From the NCBI RefSeq assembly GCF_003605435.1, contig NZ_QXQB01000008.1:62001-126000 (forward strand): a DNA stretch of 64,000 bases, read 5' to 3'. Below the pieces are notes generated by a model. That model made no database searches. It was not told the DNA's origin and saw only the letters and a program-made list of their open reading frames with translations. Each line of letters starts with the position of its first letter. Position 1 is the stretch's first letter. This stretch comes from Paenibacillus pinisoli. GTDB lineage: Bacteria; Bacillota; Bacilli; Paenibacillales; Paenibacillaceae. The position numbers were made by a program, and so were the translations under genes. Below, one piece after another: positions 43,507-53,065 of this stretch.

Positions 43507-44342
43507 GCGAGGAGGAAAAGAAGGGCCCTGAAGCGGCCCAAAGCTCGAAGGAGCAGGAGGAGGCCACTGCTTCTTCTGAATCAATAGCCGAAGAGATGGC
43601 ACCTCCGGCTGAGGAAGCGGCGCAGTCTAAGGCGGCAGAAGAGGCCTCCAGCGCGGCGAAGCCTGATGCAGAAGCTGCCGCTCAATCTATAGAGCCGGCA
43701 GAGTCTGAGCCTAAGCCGGCGCCTTCTCCGGCAGACGCGGAGCGTGAAGCGAAGCTGAAGGCTGCTGCCGAAGCGCGTGCGGCGAGAGCGGCAGCCAAGG
43801 CGAAAGCAGAAGCGGAAGCTGCCGAGGCGGCGCAGGCAGAGCAGGATACGCCGAAGGAGCCTTCGCCAAGGCAAGGCGATCTGGATCGCTATGTTCGCTT
43901 GATCGAGGAGACGATCGGTGTCGGAACCGTCCAGGAATCCGGTCTGAACGAATTGAACGCCGATATGCCAATGCTGGTCATTGCGGCCGAGCGATGGCCG
44001 GAGACGGGCTTGTTGCTCCGAGACAACGGAGAACTGGGATTCAATTACCTCCGCAATGTGTCCGGAATTGACTATGAGACGCATCTGGAGGTTGTCTATT
44101 TCTTGCTGTCGCTGGATACCGGACAGGATGTCGCGATTAAGCTGAAGGCGGATAGGGAAGCGCCGTCCGTTCCTTCTGCCACACCCATCTGGTCGACGGC
44201 GAATTGGAATGAGCGAGAAATCTACGATTTGCTTGGCATTCGATTTGTTGGCCATCCCGATCTGAGGCGGATTATGATGCCGGATGATTGGGTAGGCCAT
44301 CCTTTGCGCAAAGATTATGAACCGCTCGATTCGGAGGTGTAG
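43503..44342 (+). CDS. nuoC: NADH-quinone oxidoreductase subunit C with long Ala/Glu/Pro-rich N-terminus
   Basis: The 30-kDa subunit fold occupies about residues 123-279 (RYVRLIEETIGVGTVQESGL; STANWNEREIYDLLGIRFVGH; RRIMMPDDWVGHPLRKDYEP in pieces). The first ~122 residues are low-complexity, built from Ala, Glu, Lys, Pro and Ser (AEAAEAAQAEQ, ARAARAAAKAKAEAE). Typical NuoC lacks this. It should be disordered or helical and point into the cytoplasm. The start at ATG 43503 overlaps the nuoB stop, so the extension is probably translated. Confidence 0.93.
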   Translation: MSEEEKKGPEAAQSSKEQEEATASSESIAEEMAPPAEEAAQSKAAEEASSAAKPDAEAAAQSIEPAESEPKPAPSPADAEREAKLKAAAEARAARAAAKAKAEAEAAEAAQAEQDTPKEPSPRQGDLDRYVRLIEETIGVGTVQESGLNELNADMPMLVIAAERWPETGLLLRDNGELGFNYLRNVSGIDYETHLEVVYFLLSLDTGQDVAIKLKADREAPSVPSATPIWSTANWNEREIYDLLGIRFVGHPDLRRIMMPDDWVGHPLRKDYEPLDSEV

Positions 44343-44349
44343 GCAACCG

Positions 44350-45450
44350 GTGATTCGGACAGAAGAACTGCTGCTCAACGTTGGCCCCCAGCATCCGAGC
44401 ACGCACGGCGTGTTCAGGATCGTAGTCAAGCTTGATGGAGAAGTCATCACCGAGGCGACGCCTGTAATGGGATATCTGCACAGAGGAACGGAGAAGCTGG
44501 CGGAAAGCCTGAATTTCACGCAAATCATACCGTATACCGATCGGATGGATTATGTATCCGCCATGACGAACAATTATGTGCTGGTGCATGCCGTAGAGAC
44601 GATGATGGGGCTGGAGGTCCCGCTGCGAGCTGAATTTATGCGCTTAATTGTGATGGAGCTGCAGCGGGTAGCAAGCCATCTGGTATGGTGGGGAACCTAT
44701 CTGCTGGATATTGGCGCAATGAGCCCGTTTCTATATGCCTTCCGCGATCGGGAGACGATTGTTAATTTGTTCAACGAGCTATGCGGAGCAAGGCTCACCT
44801 ACAATTACATGCGGGTTGGCGGCGTCAAGTGGGATGCGCCTCCCGGCTGGCTGGATAAGGTCAGCGACTTTATCCCGTATATGGAGAAGAAGCTGAAGGA
44901 ATACGACAAGCTTGTCTCCGGCAATGAAATTTTCCTGGCACGCATTAAGGGGATCGGAAAGTACGATGCAGCCACCGCGATCGACCACGGCTTGTCCGGC
45001 GCCAATCTGAGATGTACGGGCGTCAAATGGGATTTACGCAAGGCGGAGCCTTACAGCCTTTATTCCCGCTTCGAATTTGATGTGCCCGTCGGGCACAACG
45101 GCGATTGCTACGACCGTTACCTTGTGCGTCTGGAGGAGATCAGGCAAAGCCTGCGTATTCTGAAGCAGGCCCTGGAGCAATTCCCAAGCGACGGTGAGAC
45201 GATGGGCAAAGTGCCTCGCGTCATTCGCCCGCCCGCGGGCGAGACCTACGTGCGAATTGAATCGCCCCGCGGCGAGATTGGCTGCCATATCGTCTCCAAA
45301 GGCAAGGCGGAGCCGTACCGCCTAAAGTTCAGAAGGCCTTCATTTGTGAATCTTCAAATTCTGCCCAAGCTGCTTGTTGGGGAGACGATGACCAATTTGA
45401 TTACGATATTAGGCGGAATCGATATCGTCGTTGGGGAGGTTGATTGCTGA
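44350..45450 (+). CDS. nuoD: NADH-quinone oxidoreductase subunit D
   Basis: The 49-kDa subunit, about 366 residues, forms the quinone pocket with NuoB. Starts at GTG 44350 (MIRTEELLLNVGPQHPSTHG) with GGAGGTG upstream. The quinone-site His and Tyr are in GPQHPSTHGVFR and QIIPYTDRMDYV; the C-terminus ends LGGIDIVVGEVDC. The stop overlaps the nuoH start (TGATG). Confidence 0.97.
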   Translation: MIRTEELLLNVGPQHPSTHGVFRIVVKLDGEVITEATPVMGYLHRGTEKLAESLNFTQIIPYTDRMDYVSAMTNNYVLVHAVETMMGLEVPLRAEFMRLIVMELQRVASHLVWWGTYLLDIGAMSPFLYAFRDRETIVNLFNELCGARLTYNYMRVGGVKWDAPPGWLDKVSDFIPYMEKKLKEYDKLVSGNEIFLARIKGIGKYDAATAIDHGLSGANLRCTGVKWDLRKAEPYSLYSRFEFDVPVGHNGDCYDRYLVRLEEIRQSLRILKQALEQFPSDGETMGKVPRVIRPPAGETYVRIESPRGEIGCHIVSKGKAEPYRLKFRRPSFVNLQILPKLLVGETMTNLITILGGIDIVVGEVDC

Positions 45451-46463
45451 TGGGCGCATGGCTGAACGAGCCTCTGACGTGGGGCAGCGCTTTGATTCTG
45501 TTCCTGTGGGCGGCGTTGTTCCTGCTTATTGTATTAGGCTTTGTCACTTATGCCATTTATTACGAACGCAAGGTCATCGGCTGGATGCAGCTTCGCATCG
45601 GGCCTAACCGGGTCGGGCCGCTGGGCTTGTTCCAGACGGTAGCCGACATCTTCAAGCTTCTCATCAAAGAAGACACTATACCTCGAAAGGCGGACCGGCT
45701 GCTTTTTATCATCGCGCCCGCTCTCGCCTTCATCCCTTCATTCACCGTGCTTGCCGTTATTCCTTACACCGAGAAGCTTTATTTCGCCGACCTGAATGTC
45801 GGTCTCCTGTATTACGTCGCCTTGTCGGGCATCACCACACTTGCTATGGTGCTTGGCGGCTGGGCGTCCAACAACAAATATGCCTTGCTTGGCGGTATGC
45901 GTTCCGCTGCGCAGATGATCAGCTACGAAGTGCCGCTAGTCATATCGATTGTCGGCGTCATTCTGCTAAGCGGCAGCCTGAACTTGCGCGATATTGTGGC
46001 GGCACAGGATGGCGGCTGGTTCTGGAACTGGAACCTCTTCCCGCAAATTATCGGATTTATCGTCTTTTTTATAGCCGCGGTATCGGAGCTGAACCGGACG
46101 CCCTTCGACTTGCCGGAGGCGGAGTCGGAGCTGGTGGCGGGGTATCATGTGGAATATAGCGGCTTCCGCTTCGCTTTCTTCATGCTCGCCGAATATGTAT
46201 ACGTCTATGCGATCGCGGCATTGACGACCGTGCTGTTCCTTGGCGGCTGGCATGCGCCCGCGCCGTTCCTTGATTTTGTGCCGGGCATTATCTGGTTCCT
46301 GCTCAAGTTCGCTTTTATTGTCTTCTCGCTATTCTGGATACGGGCGACCTTCCCGCGTGTCCGTGTCGACCAGCTTATGAGTCTTGGCTGGAAAGTGCTC
46401 CTTCCGGTTGCGCTGCTCAACGTATTCCTCACCGCGCTTTATTTGGAGCTGTTCGTGAAATAA
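45450..46463 (+). CDS. nuoH: NADH-quinone oxidoreductase subunit H
   Basis: Membrane subunit at the junction with the hydrophilic arm, 337 residues, eight helices. Conserved parts: YYERKVIGWMQLRIGPNRVG, SELNRTPFDLPEAESELVAG and WIRATFPRVRVDQLM. ATG 45450 shares a base with the nuoD stop. Confidence 0.97.
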   Translation: MGAWLNEPLTWGSALILFLWAALFLLIVLGFVTYAIYYERKVIGWMQLRIGPNRVGPLGLFQTVADIFKLLIKEDTIPRKADRLLFIIAPALAFIPSFTVLAVIPYTEKLYFADLNVGLLYYVALSGITTLAMVLGGWASNNKYALLGGMRSAAQMISYEVPLVISIVGVILLSGSLNLRDIVAAQDGGWFWNWNLFPQIIGFIVFFIAAVSELNRTPFDLPEAESELVAGYHVEYSGFRFAFFMLAEYVYVYAIAALTTVLFLGGWHAPAPFLDFVPGIIWFLLKFAFIVFSLFWIRATFPRVRVDQLMSLGWKVLLPVALLNVFLTALYLELFVK

Positions 46464-46485
46464 GGGTCTGAAAGGGGAGAGAAGC

Positions 46486-46935
46486 ATGAAAGGACTGCTG
46501 CAAGGTCTAGGCGTCACGATGAAGGCGCTGACGGCACCGAAGGTGACCACCTCTTATCCGGATGAGCCGTTTCTGATGCCGGATCGCTTCCGGGGCATTC
46601 AGCATTTTATACCTGATCTGTGTATCGTGTGCAACCAATGCGCGCGAATATGCCCAACCGACTGCATTACGCTGACAGGCAAGCCGAATCCCGATCCGGA
46701 GAAGAAGGGCAAGGTCATCGATACCTTCGATATCAACTTTGAGATCTGCATTCTGTGCGACCTGTGCACCGAGGTATGTCCGACGGAAGCGATCGTTATG
46801 ACCAATCACTTCGAGCTGGCGGCCTACAGCCGGGATGAGCTGTACAAGGATGCCGGCTGGCTGACGGACAACAATACGCTGGTTCGCCAGGACAATAACA
46901 ATATCGGCGCTCCGGCCAAAGGGGGCGCCAAGTAA
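46486..46935 (+). CDS. nuoI: NADH-quinone oxidoreductase subunit I
   Basis: Ferredoxin-like subunit with two [4Fe-4S] clusters: CIVCNQCARICPTDC and CILCDLCTEVCP. 149 residues. With NuoB and NuoD it forms the electron path to quinone. GGGGAGAG lies before the ATG. Confidence 0.97.
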   Translation: MKGLLQGLGVTMKALTAPKVTTSYPDEPFLMPDRFRGIQHFIPDLCIVCNQCARICPTDCITLTGKPNPDPEKKGKVIDTFDINFEICILCDLCTEVCPTEAIVMTNHFELAAYSRDELYKDAGWLTDNNTLVRQDNNNIGAPAKGGAK

Positions 46936-47451
46936 TTGTTCAACGTCGACATAACGGGAGAATATATAGCTTTCTTCATATTCGCAGTTATCATTATCGC
47001 CGGGGCGGTGCTGATGATCAGCCTGGAGAAAGTCGTCCATATGGTGATCTCCATGGCAGCCGCTTTCCTGGGGCTGGCCGGCATGTATGTGCTGCTGGAT
47101 GCGGAGTTTGTCGCTTTCGTTCAAGTATTGATTTATGCGGGTGCGGTCTCCATCCTGATGATTTTCGGCATCATGATGACGAAGCATAACGGTGAAGCAG
47201 TAGAGACTGCCAAGCCGCTTCACGAGACGCTTGCCGCCGTCGGCGCGCTATGCCTCTTCGGCCTGCTGTTCTATTCCATCCGCACAGCGGACTTTCAGAG
47301 CGCCGGGGCCTTCGACCCCGGGCAGGACAATACGCTGGCGATTGGCGAGCAGCTGTTCACCGGCTATATCGTGCCATTCGAGCTGTTGTCCATCTTGCTG
47401 ACGGTCGCATTCATAGGCGCGATTGCCTTGGCGAAAAAGGAGGCGGACTAG
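46936..47451 (+). CDS. nuoJ: NADH-quinone oxidoreductase subunit J
   Basis: 171 residues, five membrane helices. Starts at TTG directly after the nuoI stop. The conserved VLIYAGAVSILMIFGIMM segment, with its pi-bulge helix, is intact. Confidence 0.95.
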   Translation: MFNVDITGEYIAFFIFAVIIIAGAVLMISLEKVVHMVISMAAAFLGLAGMYVLLDAEFVAFVQVLIYAGAVSILMIFGIMMTKHNGEAVETAKPLHETLAAVGALCLFGLLFYSIRTADFQSAGAFDPGQDNTLAIGEQLFTGYIVPFELLSILLTVAFIGAIALAKKEAD

Positions 47452-47754
47452 ATGCTACCATCCTATCTGACGATGGGCGCTATATTGTTTTGCATAGGCT
47501 TGTACGGCGCGCTGGCTAAGCGCAACGCCATTATCGTTCTGCTGTCGCTTGAGCTGATGCTGAACGGCGTCAATTTGAATTTGGTCGCTTTCTCCAAGTA
47601 TGGCGTCATCCCTTCGCTAACGGGACAGCTCTTCTCCATCTTCACGATAACGGTAGCGGCGGCGGAGGCGGCGATTGCCGTGGCGATTCTGATCGCGCTC
47701 TTCCGGGCACGCGGCACCGTGTTGATTGATGCATTCAATCGGATGAGGAGGTAG
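47452..47754 (+). CDS. nuoK: NADH-quinone oxidoreductase subunit K
   Basis: 100 residues, three helices, with the conserved membrane glutamates in LSLELMLNGVNLNLVAF and VAAAEAAIAVAI. Begins at the base after the nuoJ stop. Confidence 0.97.
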   Translation: MLPSYLTMGAILFCIGLYGALAKRNAIIVLLSLELMLNGVNLNLVAFSKYGVIPSLTGQLFSIFTITVAAAEAAIAVAILIALFRARGTVLIDAFNRMRR

Positions 47755-47759
47755 AGAGC

Positions 47760-49631
47760 ATGGACTTTTTTGCGAAAATCGCATGGATTATCCCGCTCTT
47801 GCCCCTTGCTGCTTTTCTTGTGCTGATGACGCTGGGCAGGGGATTCCGGAGAGCTGGCGCATGGATAGGCTCCATCGGCGCGTTGGGCGCCTTTGTCCTG
47901 TCCCTGCTTGTCTTGTCCGAGCGGCTGAAGCCGCATGCGATCGATTACAGCTATAATTTCAGCTGGATCTCGATAGGCGAATATACGCTTCGCATCGGAT
48001 TTGAGATCACGAATTTGACAGCGCTGATGCTAGTCGTCGTGACATTGGTCGGTTTGCTGGTCAACATCTATTCGGCAGGCTACATGGCCTCTGATGAACG
48101 AATAACGGTCTTCTACGGGTACGTATCGCTCTTCACATTCTCCATGCTGGGGCTTGTGCTGTCGGATAATTTGCTGTCGTTCTATCTGTTCTGGGAGCTG
48201 GTAGGCGTGTGCTCCTTCCTGCTCGTCGGATTCTGGTATGCGCGCCCTGCTGCGCGGGCAGCGGCCAAGAAGGCGTTCATCGTGACGAGAATCGGGGATG
48301 CCGGCCTGCTTATCGCTATTCTGCTGTTGTTCTGGAATATGCCGGGCCATGCGCTCGACTTTACGAGTATTCAAAGCATATTCGGCGGGCATGGCGGCAG
48401 CTTTACGGATGGAATTACGACTGTAATCGCATTGCTTATCTTCCTAGGGGCGGTGGGCAAATCCGGCCAATTCCCGCTCCATGTCTGGCTGCCTGATGCG
48501 ATGGAGGGGCCGACGCCGATCAGCGCGCTGATTCACGCCGCGACAATGGTAGCGGCAGGCGTGTTCCTGGTTGCCCGAACGTTCAGCATCTTCGAGGCCG
48601 CGCCGGCGGCCATGGAGACGGTGGCGTATGTGGGCGCGTTCACCGCCATCTTCGCGGCTGTAATTGCGCTTGCCCAGAACGACTTGAAGCGCATATTGGC
48701 CTACTCCACGATCAGTCAGCTGGGCTATATGATGGTTGCGCTTGGTCTGGGAACCATGACGGGAGCGATCTTCCACCTGTTCACGCATGCCTTCTTCAAA
48801 GCGCTGCTGTTCCTTGCGGCTGGCAGCGTCATTCATGCTGTACATACGCAAGATATCCGAGAGATGGGAGGCATCGGCTCGCGCATGCGAGTGACCGCAT
48901 GGACGTTCGCAATCGGAGGTCTCGCCCTTGCGGGGATCCCGCCGCTCTCCGGATTTTGGTCGAAGGATGCCATTCTGACTGCGGCGCTGGAGCATAACCC
49001 GTTATTATTCGGTGTAGGGCTGGCGACGGCTTTCCTTACCGCGCTCTACATGACCCGATTGTTTGTGCTGGTATTCTTGGGCAAATCGGGATCGAAAGCC
49101 GGAGAGGCCAAGGAGTCGCCGCTGGTCATGACGATCCCGCTTATCGCGCTGGCTGTGCTCGCGGCCATCGCCGGATTCGTCGAGCTGCCATGGAACGGAT
49201 GGTTAAGCGGATGGCTCACGGACGAGGTGATAGAGCCGCATGGAAGTGTAGCGGTTATAGGATTATCTATAGCTGCTGGTCTGCTTGGGATGCTGGCGGG
49301 ATGGCTGCTATACGGGAAGGGCATTGCCGGAAGTCAGCCGCTGGCAAGCCGGCTGCCGCGGATGGTTAAGCTGGCGGAGCGGAAATTTTATATCGATGAA
49401 CTCTATGAGATGGTGTTCGTGAAGTCGCTGCGCGGACTGGGCGCTTGTCTGGCTGCATTCGATACATATGTCATCGGCGGAGCCGTGAAGCTGGCCGGCT
49501 CGGCAGCGGGCGCAGCCGGCAAGCTCGGACTGCGGCTGCAGAACGGGCAGGTGCAGACCTATGGCGTCGCTGCAGTGCTGGGTGTTGTCGCGATTGCGGT
49601 TGTGGTTATCGGAAGGAGGATGCTGTCATGA
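47760..49631 (+). CDS. nuoL: NADH-quinone oxidoreductase subunit L
   Basis: Antiporter-like proton channel, 623 residues, about 16 helices with the long lateral helix near the C-terminus. Key parts: LFWELVGVCSFLLVGFWY, AVGKSGQFPLHVWLPDAMEG (channel Lys), HAATMVAAGVFLVAR, and FTHAFFKALLFLAAGSVIH. Overlaps nuoM by four bases. Confidence 0.97.
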   Translation: MDFFAKIAWIIPLLPLAAFLVLMTLGRGFRRAGAWIGSIGALGAFVLSLLVLSERLKPHAIDYSYNFSWISIGEYTLRIGFEITNLTALMLVVVTLVGLLVNIYSAGYMASDERITVFYGYVSLFTFSMLGLVLSDNLLSFYLFWELVGVCSFLLVGFWYARPAARAAAKKAFIVTRIGDAGLLIAILLLFWNMPGHALDFTSIQSIFGGHGGSFTDGITTVIALLIFLGAVGKSGQFPLHVWLPDAMEGPTPISALIHAATMVAAGVFLVARTFSIFEAAPAAMETVAYVGAFTAIFAAVIALAQNDLKRILAYSTISQLGYMMVALGLGTMTGAIFHLFTHAFFKALLFLAAGSVIHAVHTQDIREMGGIGSRMRVTAWTFAIGGLALAGIPPLSGFWSKDAILTAALEHNPLLFGVGLATAFLTALYMTRLFVLVFLGKSGSKAGEAKESPLVMTIPLIALAVLAAIAGFVELPWNGWLSGWLTDEVIEPHGSVAVIGLSIAAGLLGMLAGWLLYGKGIAGSQPLASRLPRMVKLAERKFYIDELYEMVFVKSLRGLGACLAAFDTYVIGGAVKLAGSAAGAAGKLGLRLQNGQVQTYGVAAVLGVVAIAVVVIGRRMLS

Positions 49632-51247
49632 GCGGTCTGGGGCAAATTCCGATTCTCTCGATCATATTGCTGTCTCCGCTGCTGGGCCTGGCTGTCATTC
49701 AGCTCCTGCCGAGGCAGCGGGCAAGCTGGCTGAAGATAGCGGCGGTGGCGGCTACCATGGTTCCCCTTGCACTGACGCTGTGGCTATACGCTGATTACGA
49801 CAGGCAGCAAGGCGCTGCATCCTATAGCGAGACATACAACTGGGTGCAGGCTCCCCTGAAGATGAATGTGGGCGGGGACTGGTTCTTCTCTTTCCAATAT
49901 GAGGTCGGCCTTGACGGCTTGTCGCTTCCGCTACTGCTGCTCACGGCGATTGTGACTTCTACGGCTGCGCTGGCGGCGGTCCATGTGAAGAAGCGCTGGA
50001 AGTCCTTCTTCAGCTGGTTTCTTTTATTGGAATTCGGCATGATTGGCGCGTTTATCGCGCGCGATGTCTTTCTGTTCTTCATCTTCTTCGAGATTACGCT
50101 GGTTGCGATGTACTTCCTGATTGGCGTCTGGGGTTATTACAACCGGGAGCGGGCAGCGGACCGCTTCTTAATCTACAACGGCATTGGCTCAGCTATCATG
50201 CTGATTGCTTTTATTATGCTGGTTAATACGGCGGGCTTTCATATCGTGGAGACGGCTATGAATCCGCAATATATCTATAGCGGAAGCTATGCCGATATAT
50301 TGCGGAATTTATCCGACCCGGGCGCTTATGTGAATCTGCCTGCTGAGTCGGCGGGGGGCAATCCCTTCGCGCTTGGCGAGACCAAGCAATGGGCGATTTT
50401 TATTCTGCTTTTGGTCGCCTTCGGCATCAAGCTTCCGGTATTCCCCTTCCATTCGTGGATGCTCAAGGTGCATCAAGAAGCCCCGCCTGCCGTGGTCATG
50501 ATCCATTCCGGCATTCTGCTGAAGCTGGGCGCTTACGGCTTGATGAGGTTCGGCCTGTTCCTCTTCCCGGACCAAGCGAGAGAATGGGCAAGCGTGCTGG
50601 CTATACTTGGCGTTATCAACTTGCTGTACGGAGCCATATTGGCTTTCCGGCAGCAGGAGTTCAAGCTGGTGCTCGCGTATTCCTCTATCAGCCATATGGG
50701 AATTGTGCTGATCGGTCTGGCCGCTTTCAACGAAATCGGCATGCAGGGCGCCTTGTTCCAGCTTATCTCGCACGGCTTGATCTCTGCGCTGCTCTTCCTG
50801 ATCGTGGGCAGCTTGTATGAGCGGACTGGAACGACAGAGCTGCCGCAGCTTGGCGGTCTTGCCCGCTCTATGCCTTTCATTAGCGGCGTGCTGCTGGCGG
50901 CGGGCCTCGCCTCTCTGGGCCTGCCAGGGCTATCCGGATTTGTCGGAGAGTTCCTGTCCTTGCTGGGATTGTTCGAATCCATGCGGTGGGTGACTGCCAT
51001 TGCGGTAATTGGAATTATATTGACGGCTGTCTACGTGCTGCGGAGCGTTCTAAAGATTACGTTCGGCCAGCAGCGGGAAGAGTTGTCCGCCATCAGAGAT
51101 GCCCGGTTCATCGAGGCGCTGCCGATGGTTGTGCTGCTTGCATGCATCGTATTGCTGGGCTGTTATCCATCTGTGCTGACCGACACGATGCAGCTAAGCG
51201 TAGGCGGTTATATGGATCTATTACTTGCAACAAGGGCAGGGGGGTAG
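49628..51247 (+). CDS. nuoM: NADH-quinone oxidoreductase subunit M
   Basis: Second antiporter-like subunit, 539 residues. ATG 49628 follows AAGGAGGATG; the open frame further upstream is a shadow of nuoL. FFIFFEITLVAMYFLIGVW carries the channel glutamate; VAFGIKLPVFPFHSWML and YSSISHMGIVLIGLAAF are the other signatures. Confidence 0.96.
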   Translation: MSGLGQIPILSIILLSPLLGLAVIQLLPRQRASWLKIAAVAATMVPLALTLWLYADYDRQQGAASYSETYNWVQAPLKMNVGGDWFFSFQYEVGLDGLSLPLLLLTAIVTSTAALAAVHVKKRWKSFFSWFLLLEFGMIGAFIARDVFLFFIFFEITLVAMYFLIGVWGYYNRERAADRFLIYNGIGSAIMLIAFIMLVNTAGFHIVETAMNPQYIYSGSYADILRNLSDPGAYVNLPAESAGGNPFALGETKQWAIFILLLVAFGIKLPVFPFHSWMLKVHQEAPPAVVMIHSGILLKLGAYGLMRFGLFLFPDQAREWASVLAILGVINLLYGAILAFRQQEFKLVLAYSSISHMGIVLIGLAAFNEIGMQGALFQLISHGLISALLFLIVGSLYERTGTTELPQLGGLARSMPFISGVLLAAGLASLGLPGLSGFVGEFLSLLGLFESMRWVTAIAVIGIILTAVYVLRSVLKITFGQQREELSAIRDARFIEALPMVVLLACIVLLGCYPSVLTDTMQLSVGGYMDLLLATRAGG

Positions 51248-51250
51248 GCG

Positions 51251-52987
51251 ATGCCGGAGCAAACGTTGTTTCAACCGTTAACATGGTCGGATTTGCTGGT
51301 AATGGCTCCTGAGCTCGCGCTTGGCGCTTGGTTTGTACTGCTTGTGGTGCTGGAGCTGCTGCTGCCGCGGAAGGCCAGCCCGAGCTGGATCGGCGGACTG
51401 ACGCTGACAGGGCTGCTTGGAGCTTTTGTCCTGGTGCTGCTCCGGATGATCGAGTCGCACGGCGAGGTTATCTCACTGCTGGGCGACAGCTATCGCATTG
51501 ATGATTTTGCGAGCTTGCTTAAGCTGGTGTTCCTCGCGGCGACGGCGCTTATCGTGCTGCTGGGGCTGGGTACAGTGCAGCAGGATGGGGTCATAGCAGA
51601 CAAGGGGGAATACTTCTATCTGCTGCTGCCTGCAGTCATAGGAGCCATGACAATGGCTTCATCTCAGAATCTCGTGACGCTCTATATCGGTCTGGAGCTG
51701 CTCAGCATCACAAGCTATGTCCTGGTCGGGCTAAGAAGAAAGTCTTCCTTATCGGCCGAGGCTGCCTTCAAGTACGTGGTCACAGGAGGGATATCCTCCG
51801 CCTTCATCCTGTTCGGCATGTCCTACCTTTACGGGGTGACAGGCTCGGTGCAGCTTGCCGGCATCAATGCGGCGCTGCCCGGCGCGCTGGAGCAGTATGA
51901 GGCTCTTGTCTACGCGGGCTTTCTGATGATGATCGTCGGCTTCGCCATCAAAATCGCGGCAGCTCCGTTCCACGCTTGGTCGCTGGATGTATACCAGGGC
52001 TCGCCGACGCCGATCGCCGCTTTCTTAGCTGTAGTGTCGAAAGGGGCTGCGCTGGCGGTCGTCTTCCGGCTTATGTTCGCCACAGCCTTGTTCGCGAATT
52101 CCGATCGAACTGCGGTCAGCGGCGTAAGCGATGAATTGTTTTTCATCGTGCTGCTTGTTGCGGCTGCATCCATGCTGTACGGCACGCTGGCGGCGCTGCG
52201 CCAGCTGAACGTGAAGCGTCTGCTGGCTTTGTCGGGGGTTGCTAACGCAGGATATTTCCTTGTGCCGATCGGTATCGCCTTTACGGTCGGGCATCTGAAC
52301 AATATATCCGAGTTTCTGTTCTATCTCATCGCTTACTTGCTGATGACAATAGGCGCGTTTGCGGTCCATACGGCAGTCAGCCGGGCGGCCGGGCATGATG
52401 AGATGAAGGGGTATGCCGGCATGTACTACCGCTCGCCATGGACGGCGATCGCGATGATTTTGTTTGTCCTCTCGCTCGCCGGTCTGCCCGTATCCGCCGG
52501 TTTCTTCGGAAAGCTGTTCATTCTCCTTGGCGCCGAGAGAGCGCAGGCTTACTGGATTGTTGTCATCATGGTGCTTAGCAGCGTCATATCGTACTACTTC
52601 TACTTCGGACTGATCCGGCAGATGTTCATGCGAAGCAGCAACGGGCTATCCCCAGGTGCAGACTCGCTCGACTTCGATGCGGAGGAAGGATATCCTTCCC
52701 GCACACCCGGCTCTCCTTCGCCGCTGGCGCTGAAGGAGGCCGAGGCCGGGCAGATCGAGACAGCCGCGGCAGCTGAGCAAGCGAGCACAGAAGCAGCTGA
52801 GCCGGAAGCGGGAGCGTCCCCTTCCGCTCCTGTCTCTGGACTGGCGGACGGCGTCATACGGATCCCGTGGCCGACCGGCATAGTTATCGGCGTATGCGCG
52901 CTGCTCACGCTTGGACTGGGGATTATGCCCGGGCCGCTTATGGAGCTTATCCAGCAAGTATTCAGTTTCCCTCTGCCATCGCATTAA
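51251..52987 (+). CDS. nuoN: NADH-quinone oxidoreductase subunit N with Ala/Glu/Pro-rich insert
   Basis: Third antiporter-like subunit, 578 residues (typical 480-510). Core signatures: LYIGLELLSITSYVLVGL, VGFAIKIAAAPFHAWSLDVY, LSGVANAGYFLVPIG. Between the penultimate and last helices, about residues 465-533, lies a hydrophilic insert rich in Ala, Glu, Pro and Ser (EAEAGQIETAAAAEQASTEA in it). The final helix (GIVIGVCALLTLGLGIMPG) is intact. Last gene of the operon. Confidence 0.95.
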   Translation: MPEQTLFQPLTWSDLLVMAPELALGAWFVLLVVLELLLPRKASPSWIGGLTLTGLLGAFVLVLLRMIESHGEVISLLGDSYRIDDFASLLKLVFLAATALIVLLGLGTVQQDGVIADKGEYFYLLLPAVIGAMTMASSQNLVTLYIGLELLSITSYVLVGLRRKSSLSAEAAFKYVVTGGISSAFILFGMSYLYGVTGSVQLAGINAALPGALEQYEALVYAGFLMMIVGFAIKIAAAPFHAWSLDVYQGSPTPIAAFLAVVSKGAALAVVFRLMFATALFANSDRTAVSGVSDELFFIVLLVAAASMLYGTLAALRQLNVKRLLALSGVANAGYFLVPIGIAFTVGHLNNISEFLFYLIAYLLMTIGAFAVHTAVSRAAGHDEMKGYAGMYYRSPWTAIAMILFVLSLAGLPVSAGFFGKLFILLGAERAQAYWIVVIMVLSSVISYYFYFGLIRQMFMRSSNGLSPGADSLDFDAEEGYPSRTPGSPSPLALKEAEAGQIETAAAAEQASTEAAEPEAGASPSAPVSGLADGVIRIPWPTGIVIGVCALLTLGLGIMPGPLMELIQQVFSFPLPSH

Positions 52988-53002
52988 TTCCTCATGATCT
53001 GC

Positions 53003-53065
53003 AAGCTCTGGCTCTGCGCTGCCCGGTTACCTGCCGGGCGGCAGCGAGGCGCCGGAGCTTTTTTT
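53003..53065 (+). terminator. nuo operon terminator
   Basis: AAGCTC (53003-53008) pairs with GAGCTT (53055-53060), with an inner GCCCGG/CCGGGC stem, then seven T. Confidence 0.82.
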
